A stretch of 64,000 nt of DNA, taken from the NCBI GenBank assembly GCA_029784595.1, contig JAJETZ010000003.1, positions 1-64,000 of the forward strand, given 5' to 3'. Source of the stretch: Wolbachia endosymbiont of Meromenopon meropis (GTDB taxonomy: Bacteria; Pseudomonadota; Alphaproteobacteria; Rickettsiales; Anaplasmataceae). Position numbers and translations under genes: made by a program. The notes under the pieces were generated by a model. The model made no database searches. It worked only from the letters and a program-made list of their open reading frames with translations, and was not told where the DNA came from. This document shows, in pieces, positions 56,638 through 64,000 of the stretch (positions are counted from its first letter, which is position 1; each line of letters starts with the position of its first letter).

Positions 56638-57231
56638 TTAAGATTTCTTATGAAATTTATACTCTTTGCCATGTAAAAGATTTGTAATATTCTTGCGATG
56701 CTTGAAAAAAACTAATATTGCCACACTTAGTAGAGTAAAAAATAAGTTCTTTTGAAAAAATGGAGATATGGCAATAGCTATTGAGATGGCTACTAGAGAA
56801 GCACAAGAAGAATATCGAAAAATAAAAAATACTCCTAGCCAAATAAATGTAAATATCAATGCTACGTAAACATTAAGTGCTACTAAAATTCCCAAAGTCG
56901 TTGCGATACCCTTTCCTCCATTAAATTTTAACCATATAGGAAATATATGCCCCAGAACTACTAATATCGCAGATATATATACGCATAAATTCCAATCGCA
57001 AAAAAAAATTTGCGCTATATAAACTGAAATGAACCCCTTGAAAGAGTCTAGAAACAATGTTAAAGCAACAAGTTTCTTACTCCCCGTTGTTCTTGCAACA
57101 TTTGTGGCCCCTATACTTTTGGAACCTGTTTCTTTCAAATTTATTCCCTTTATTATCGTCGTGATAATTAAACCAAAAGGTATTGAACCTAATGTGTAAG
57201 ATAATATAAAAATTACATATATTTTTTTCAC
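56638..57231 (-). CDS. plsY: Glycerol-3-phosphate acyltransferase PlsY
   Basis: YTLGSIPFGLIIT, LKETGSKSIGATNVART, LGHIFPIWLKFNGGKGIATTLGILVAL, FKHRKNITNLLHGKE. Confidence 0.96.
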   Translation of the reverse strand: MKKIYVIFILSYTLGSIPFGLIITTIIKGINLKETGSKSIGATNVARTTGSKKLVALTLFLDSFKGFISVYIAQIFFCDWNLCVYISAILVVLGHIFPIWLKFNGGKGIATTLGILVALNVYVALIFTFIWLGVFFIFRYSSCASLVAISIAIAISPFFQKNLFFTLLSVAILVFFKHRKNITNLLHGKEYKFHKKS

Positions 57232-57245
57232 TGTAATAAAATAAT

Positions 57246-58715
57246 TTAGCTGATTTTCTTATCTTTGAGCCTTTTCAGATAGCATTGAATCTCATCGTTA
57301 ATTTTATTACTGAAAAGTATAAGCGCCGTCATATTGACAAGAGCCAAACAAGAAAACAAAGTTCCACCGATATTAGCAATGGTCATTATATCTCTGGAAA
57401 GTCCAGAAAAAAACGCAACAATTATCACTGCTATGCGGTATACTACTATGCTTTTTGCACCAAATAAGTATAACCATCCCATTTCACAGCAATATACAAA
57501 CGAAATTACAGAAGAAAACGCAAACAAAGGTGCGGCTATTGTCAATAATATAGGAAACCAAGAAGAAACTGTTTCAAATGCTTTTTGAGTGATTAATATA
57601 CCTTCGCTAACATCGGTCTGATAAGCATCAGTGATTACTATTGTTATTCCTGTTAAGCAACAAATTAACATTGTGTCAAAGCAAGGTTCTATCATTGCAA
57701 CTAATCCAGTTCTAACTGGCTCTTCATCTTTGGTTACAGCATGCGTAATTGAGGCAGAACCAACACCAGCTTCACTGGCAAAAATTGCTCTTTGAATTCC
57801 AGAAACGAAAGCTCCAATTACCCCTCCCCCAACAGCATCAAAATCTATCATGTTGGAAAACAATATTTTAAATGCATTAGCAAAGTTGTGAATATTAAAT
57901 ATAATTATAATTATACAACTAAAAACATATATTAGTGACATAACAGGTACTAATGCAGAAGACACTCTGGCTATTCTCTTAATCCCACCTATAATAACCA
58001 TGGCAAGCAATACAGAAATTATAAAAGAAAGAAACCAAAGATGATTATTTAACCAATTTGAATAGCCAGATAATATTGAAACCATTTGATTGGTTTGAAA
58101 TGCTACACTTCCACCAAGACCAGACAACACAAAAAATACTGCATATATAGCAGCCAATACAATACCAAGCTTTCTAAATCCAACTTCTTCTAGTCCGTTC
58201 CTTATATATTGAAAAGGTCCGCTAAATAACTGCTTCTTACCCTCTGTTCTATGTTTAAACGCCAATGTTACTTCAGCAAATTTTGCTGACATACCAAAAA
58301 AGCCCGTAATCATCATCCATGGAACTGCTCCTGCGCCCCCTACCGAAACAGCAATTGCAACGCCAGCAACAGTTCCAAGACCAACCGTGCTTGACAACGC
58401 AGTTATAAATGCTTGAAAGTGCGTAATGTGACCATCGTGATGATTTGTATCATATTTTCCACATAAAATGGAAAATGCATGCCTAAGCATTCTTATATTG
58501 AGAAATTTAAAACGCAATGTTAGAAAAATATAACCAAAAGTTACTAAAAGAATTACTAATGGTACGTAAAAGATTTTGAAAAAGAATACTTCGTTCATAA
58601 ATTTGTTTACTGTATCTAATACAGTATCATAGATTTTGTACAAATCTGAAATAGCGTATACATCACTAAACGATAAACAAAGGAACACTATAATATATAA
58701 CAATTTACAAATCAT
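57246..58715 (-). CDS. AGCS family sodium:alanine/glycine symporter
   Basis: FQAFITALSSTVGLGTVAGVAIAVSVGGAGAVPWMMITGFFGMSAKFAEVTLAFKHR; AIFASEAGVGSASITHAVTKDEEPVRTGLVAMIEPCFDT. Confidence 0.95.
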   Translation of the reverse strand: MICKLLYIIVFLCLSFSDVYAISDLYKIYDTVLDTVNKFMNEVFFFKIFYVPLVILLVTFGYIFLTLRFKFLNIRMLRHAFSILCGKYDTNHHDGHITHFQAFITALSSTVGLGTVAGVAIAVSVGGAGAVPWMMITGFFGMSAKFAEVTLAFKHRTEGKKQLFSGPFQYIRNGLEEVGFRKLGIVLAAIYAVFFVLSGLGGSVAFQTNQMVSILSGYSNWLNNHLWFLSFIISVLLAMVIIGGIKRIARVSSALVPVMSLIYVFSCIIIIIFNIHNFANAFKILFSNMIDFDAVGGGVIGAFVSGIQRAIFASEAGVGSASITHAVTKDEEPVRTGLVAMIEPCFDTMLICCLTGITIVITDAYQTDVSEGILITQKAFETVSSWFPILLTIAAPLFAFSSVISFVYCCEMGWLYLFGAKSIVVYRIAVIIVAFFSGLSRDIMTIANIGGTLFSCLALVNMTALILFSNKINDEIQCYLKRLKDKKIS

Positions 58716-60180
58716 GCTTAATACCTCTAAAATGATAATAAGAATCTATCGTGTTTAGGATTTCTTTTTTTATTAATAAAAATATCACAATGGTATTTGG
58801 AACAACCATAAAAGACATAAATAAACTATTGCTTAGATAAGATGTAAACTCTATATTTTTTGATATACAACTAGTGTACACTAAAACCATTATAAGAACT
58901 TGAAATAGTATCAGTACTTTTTTGTTGCCAAACAAGTATCGTAAGGCAACCTTGCAGTAATAACAATAAACTATTATTGTCGAAAATGCAAAAAAAAACA
59001 TCATGAGATGAAAAACTAACTTACTCAATGAGGACAAGTAATCTGAAAATATAGAACTGATTAAGTTGTTAATACTGCTAATTTTATTGATATTGTACAT
59101 ATCAGTAACAATTATCATACTAGCTAAAAATGAGATCAATATTATTCCACCTATGAATGGCGTATGCATTGCAATAATGCTTGCAATTTTAATTGCATCT
59201 TTTTTTCGCAATTGAATGTGCTTATAGCCGATGTTACGATACCCCTTTTTTTATTAGAAAATACTACGAATTTGCTAGCCCCAGCTGATCTTAATCCACT
59301 CAAAACATTTTTTCTTCTATGAAGAATCTATTGAATAGATCTTGAAATATTGTAGATAGAGCGTTTGGTAGATTACTTTTATTTATATAGATTAAACGTA
59401 CACACATGCTTATAAATAATATTACTATAATCGGCGATAAAACTTCATTTTTAAAAAATAAAAAGCAATTCTTTTGTTTTACACACGATATTAAAATCGA
59501 AACAATTAGCGATCTAATAATAGATACATTACATTCAAGTAGATTTTTTGACAACAATGTAGCATTTTGATTAGTTTGGAAATGGTATACACCATCTAAA
59601 ATCATTGCGATTACTAACAATATTTAAATATATAAATGCAAGAAATTCATTAGTTTTAGCGAGAATCTAATATCTTAACAAGCGTCCATATCTCATGTAA
59701 TAATAAAGGTATTGTTAGTTGAATTTTTTAGAACGACAATTGAAGGAGAGTATCACTTCAGCAAATTCTATTGACATGATAAATATTTAGGCACAATATT
59801 CGTCATTATCTAAAAAAAAATTGCGCCTGGTTCTCCTATTGGAGAATAGGCTAGAAAATAACTCTTCCAATTGTTATTGGTGTTTCAATATCCCAAATAT
59901 TGCTTCTGAAATTACTATATTATAAAACGCCTGAATGTGAGTGATTACCTTTTTTCCTTCGTTATAATTATTTTATTTTAAATTTAATAATGCTTGTATT
60001 CCATATTTTGATAACTCAAATTAAGTAGATTTGAATTGAACTCTATATAAAAATCTCAATTTGCAATTACTCAAATAATTATAAATAGAATGCTAAATAT
60101 ATTTTTAACATATAGAAATAAATTTAATATCTTGCTTATCTTTGTAAGCATTATGTTTATTATTTTATATATTAAAGTTT
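58705..60180 (-). pseudogene. Decayed tandem paralogue of the AGCS symporter
   Basis: ORFs 58705-59211 and 59300-59620 align to C-terminal and middle parts of the intact symporter (YHFQTNQNATLLS vs VAFQTNQMVSILS). DNA at 59754 'cacttcagcaaattctattgacat' matches 58269 'tacttcagcaaattttgctgacat' in the same order and orientation. Confidence 0.85.
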
Positions 60181-60184
60181 TTAA

Positions 60185-60958
60185 CTAACAAGTTTTATAT
60201 GTATAATATATATAAACTCCAATGCTTATTGGAATGGTTAGAGTATATATGACACCTAAAATTGGTAGAGTAATCCAAGGTTTACTAACAAAAAATACAA
60301 TGAACACTCCAAACAATGATACAAATATATAAGATAAATTCTTAGGAATATAAATGTATTTCGTAGAAAAAGTCGGAATATGACTAACTGAAAAAAATGA
60401 AATAGTTAAAAAGTAACAAGCTGCATTTCTTATATTAAAAAATTTTTCTATAAGAAGAAAATATTCACTTTCATGAGATTGAAAAGTAATGATTATCGGT
60501 AATAAAGAAAGTAAAGCACATATGGGCGCTGGAACGCCGGAAAAGAAGAATTTTTCCCAGTCAAGCTGTTCCGTAGTACTTAATGATACATTAAACCTTG
60601 CAAGTCTTATTGAAATAGAGATAACGTATATCATTACTAGTATCCAACCTATAACTTTGATTTCCTTTAACTTCCAAAAGTATAAAAGAAATGCAGGTGC
60701 TGCGCCAAAGTTTAGAAAATCTGCAAAAGAATCAAGTTGCGCTCCAAAATCACTAGTTGATTTTAGAATTCTAGCTATCCTACCATCCATTCCATCTATG
60801 ATAGCTGCAATTACAATAAAAATTACTGCAAATTCCCATTCTTCATTAAATGTGAACTTAAGTGAAGTAAGACCAGAGCACAAGCCTAATAGAGTTATAA
60901 AATTTGGGAACAACTTGGCAACAGGCAAAGATCTATTATAATTGCCATTAATGTTCAT
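60185..60958 (-). CDS. pssA: CDP-diacylglycerol--serine O-phosphatidyltransferase
   Basis: CDP-alcohol phosphatidyltransferase motif [31 protein letters not shown]. Confidence 0.95.
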   Translation of the reverse strand: MNINGNYNRSLPVAKLFPNFITLLGLCSGLTSLKFTFNEEWEFAVIFIVIAAIIDGMDGRIARILKSTSDFGAQLDSFADFLNFGAAPAFLLYFWKLKEIKVIGWILVMIYVISISIRLARFNVSLSTTEQLDWEKFFFSGVPAPICALLSLLPIIITFQSHESEYFLLIEKFFNIRNAACYFLTISFFSVSHIPTFSTKYIYIPKNLSYIFVSLFGVFIVFFVSKPWITLPILGVIYTLTIPISIGVYIYYTYKTC

Positions 60959-61680
60959 ATGACATCAAAATTAAGCTTTTCGTAAGTATTTTTTTTGTTT
61001 AAATCCGCTATAATTGTTTCACCGCCAACAACGGTTTGGCCTTCTAAAACCCTTACTTCTATGTCGGCAGGAATGTAAATATTGACTCTACTGCCGAATT
61101 TTATAATTCCAAATCTCTCACCTGCTTTTACGCTTTGAGATACTTTTAAATTGCAAACAATGCGACGTGCAATCAACCCAGCTATTTGTTCTACAATAAC
61201 TTCTTCACCCATTTTGTGTTCAATTAATATAATCTGCTTTTCATTTTCCTTGTCAGATTTATTGTTTGTCGCAGATACAAACTTACCTTCCTTGTAGTAC
61301 ATTCTCTTCACTACGCCAGATATTGGTACACGATTTACGTGTACATCTAAAATACTCAAGAATATGCTGATGAGCGTAAATTTCTTTTCTTCTTTATTAT
61401 CTGTTGATAAAGAATAAATTATCTCTTCAATTTTTGAAATTACACCGTCTGCAGGACTCAATACAAAACTCTCATTGTCCGGAATAATTCTTGCAGGATC
61501 ACGAAAAAAATAAGTGCATAACAATGTTGGAAACAAGCATATAACGCCAAAAGCACAAGATATAGAAAATGCTATACATGTTATTATAAAAGAAACCGCA
61601 ATAAATAAATAACCTTCTTTATTTATATTAGGTAAACTGAAAGACATAATTATTATAAAACAATAACTCGCGTTTAGCAT
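60955..61680 (-). CDS. psd: Phosphatidylserine decarboxylase
   Basis: [48 protein letters not shown]-terminal [16 protein letters not shown] (LGST-like FGS motif); 4-nt overlap with pssA. Confidence 0.95.
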   Translation of the reverse strand: MLNASYCFIIIMSFSLPNINKEGYLFIAVSFIITCIAFSISCAFGVICLFPTLLCTYFFRDPARIIPDNESFVLSPADGVISKIEEIIYSLSTDNKEEKKFTLISIFLSILDVHVNRVPISGVVKRMYYKEGKFVSATNNKSDKENEKQIILIEHKMGEEVIVEQIAGLIARRIVCNLKVSQSVKAGERFGIIKFGSRVNIYIPADIEVRVLEGQTVVGGETIIADLNKKNTYEKLNFDVI

Positions 61681-63446
61681 TTTAACGTTTATTGCATCTT
61701 ATGTGAAGTTTTTTTTAAACATTTAAAAAAAGCTTTTTGATTAAAGATAAATTGTTAATTAAGGAAAAAGCAGCGCAGATTATGTCAACAATTTGATATT
61801 TCGCATATACAGGTGAAAGTTTACACGAAAAAAAATTGGAATAGTTAAGATGACTGTATCAAACTTTTAACTAAAATTAAAAAATAATTCTTCTAAAAAC
61901 TGTTTACTTTATTTCATTTTATTTAAATATGAATTTAAATTCTTTCTAAATAAATTTTAATCTTTCGTTTTTATTTCATTTGCAACTTATTTGTTGCTTA
62001 GATAATTTTTATATTTTCTTTATTCTTACTCAAGATTAATATCACTATGTTAATATAGTAGTGTCTACTATTTGTAATAGTATATATTAAGTTTACTCTT
62101 AATATTTATATGTCTGTATGAATTTCAGATATACTTTTAATTATATATTATATTATATTTCGCTTCTCTTTCATGAATTGAGAAAACTGTATTTTACAAC
62201 TTTGACTCTCTTTCTTATTTCTAGTAATAATCATCTTTATTCATGAATATTTGCTGATTTTGTATCAAGTTTTTACAAAAAGTATAAAACCTTTTAAAGC
62301 ATTTAAATCGTATGGTAATTTTAAGATTTTGTATACTATTTTTAATTTTTCACATAAATTTAATTAAATACATATTGATATATCAATTATATAGTTTTGT
62401 TTTGAAATTAGAAAAATTTGATTTTAATCAATTATTTAAATTTGTATACATTCTATACGCTGATCGTTCATATAACTTTCTGTATTTTAGTTGTTGGAAC
62501 TGCTCCAAAATAAAAATAATTTAGAATTGAAACATTTTAATTTGTGCATTTGAAACAAAACTAAATTTACAAATATGTAAATGTTTGTTTTAGGCATTAT
62601 ATAGTTTTAGTTTTATTAAACTATCAAGTATTTGCTTCTAAGGCTTATTAATATATGACACACTTATCAGTGCTTTGCATGAATGCATGCAAATAGTCTT
62701 TCTTTTTTTTAGTTTTAGGAAATTGTATGCAAAACAAGAGTATTCTTTTGCCAGAATTTTTACATTCAAAAATTTTAATTTTGTATATATCCTATGAATG
62801 AAATCTAACAAGTTTAGAGCTGGATAAAATCCAATTACCGCACCATTTTTGTTTTTGTGCTATGACATCCTATGCATAATATTCTATATTAAGACTTTAC
62901 TTTAATTTTAATTAAACCTTTTTTGTCGATTTTTTTTAATTTGTTTTATCTTGTATTATCCGGTACTTTTTTTGTTTATATTTTTATTGTTTTTTCTGAG
63001 TTCTTCGCGTGAGCTCTTCGTGGTGGATAATCCATTAATTTGTACTATTTTTCATAACGATAGGAATGTAAAAGCAGTTCTGACATGGGGGATTAAAAAA
63101 AATACAAAACTTGATAATCTACGCAAGATTCTGGTTCAATAATTAGATTAGAACTCTTGAAATTAAATTTAATCTGTACATAGTAAATGATAATAAGATA
63201 TTAGAATTAATTATCAATTTTGACTTTTCGTACTATGTGTATTTTAAGATTAATATTTATGTTTAATATTTCATCTTTGAATTTCTATATTCTCTCTATA
63301 TATATGAAGAGAAGCTTATGTTACTTACTTATATAAATTTAATTCACAGCAAAGTATAAATACACTCTCAATTTATAAAGCTTAGAAAGCTAACAACTTT
63401 TTTATTTCATTGAAGTTCATAAAATTTATTTACTGTATAATTTACT

Positions 63447-63625
63447 GAATAAGTTTCTTAGTATATTTATTTAAATATCTTTATGAAATTTAAAAGTTAA
63501 ATTGAAACGTTTAGAACTTTAAAAGTCTAATATTGAAAAAATAAGTTCTATGATTAGAATCATTTTTTTTAGTTTTTACATATTTATTGCTAAGGTAGCA
63601 TCTTAAATTTTAATGTTTTGTACTA
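63447..63625 (+). repeat. Dispersed diverged repeat, copy B
   Basis: gaataagtttctta...ttaaattgaaacgtttagaactttaaaagtctaatattgaaaaaataagt... collinear with 1-205. Confidence 0.6.
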
Positions 63626-64000
63626 AATATGGTATAATGATTGGCGATGTATGTTAGAATGAGACCATAAAATGGTCTAACATGAAATTCTGAAAATAAA
63701 ATTTATGAAATTCATTATAAACTCATGCTTTAGAGGTGGTGAAGATATTTAGATGTGAGTATTACCAACTATTGGTATGAAAAGTCATGGCAAATAGATT
63801 TTAGAGAAGAAGAGACAAAAATAAAAAAATGAAATTAAATATAAAAATGCGCATGGAAAATAACACACTTTAATATATCTGTATATCTAATACACAATAG
63901 AGTTAATATATATTGTATATTCTAAATATTATTATATATTTCGAATAATACAGTTTATTGTACCAACCCATATAATGGCAAGACTTATATATAGCTATAA

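Noticed and set aside
1-64000. CRISPR arrays, prophage, transposases, toxin-antitoxin or restriction modules
   Set aside because: No regularly spaced repeats and no matching protein families were seen on either strand.

Overview
AT-rich 64 kb chromosomal window from an obligate intracellular alphaproteobacterium. Protein content points to Rickettsiales, family Anaplasmataceae; the genus is not determined. It holds about 30 intact, mostly housekeeping genes: lolC/E-type permease, ssb, dapA, ispG, murB, hemC, tatC, gap, pheT, dcd, nth, icd, purA, dnaA, trcR/DUF1013, rho, gatB, tolA/tonB-like, purL, addB, ppdK, glpX-type FBPase, ychF, CCA/poly(A) nucleotidyltransferase, plsY, AGCS symporter, pssA and psd. 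There is one tRNA-Arg(CCG). Very long intergenic tracts (0.5-2.4 kb) separate the genes, and several contain readable gene fossils. I found no CRISPR array, phage, insertion sequence or rRNA. The main leads are: (1) a three-gene cluster (4052-6929) with the architecture of a divergent GspL/PilM-PilN, GspM/PilO and PilP/GspC-like inner-membrane platform; (2) a decayed tandem paralogue of the AGCS symporter gene (about 58.7-60.2 kb); (3) a diverged dispersed repeat shared by the two ends of the window; (4) a short glutamine-synthetase-like protein lacking the usual N-terminal domain; (5) a GC-richer structured island and orphan terminator near 37.4 kb; (6) tandem hairpins abutting the glpX start codon; (7) several gene fossils. 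All homology calls are from reading motifs by eye; no database search was run.
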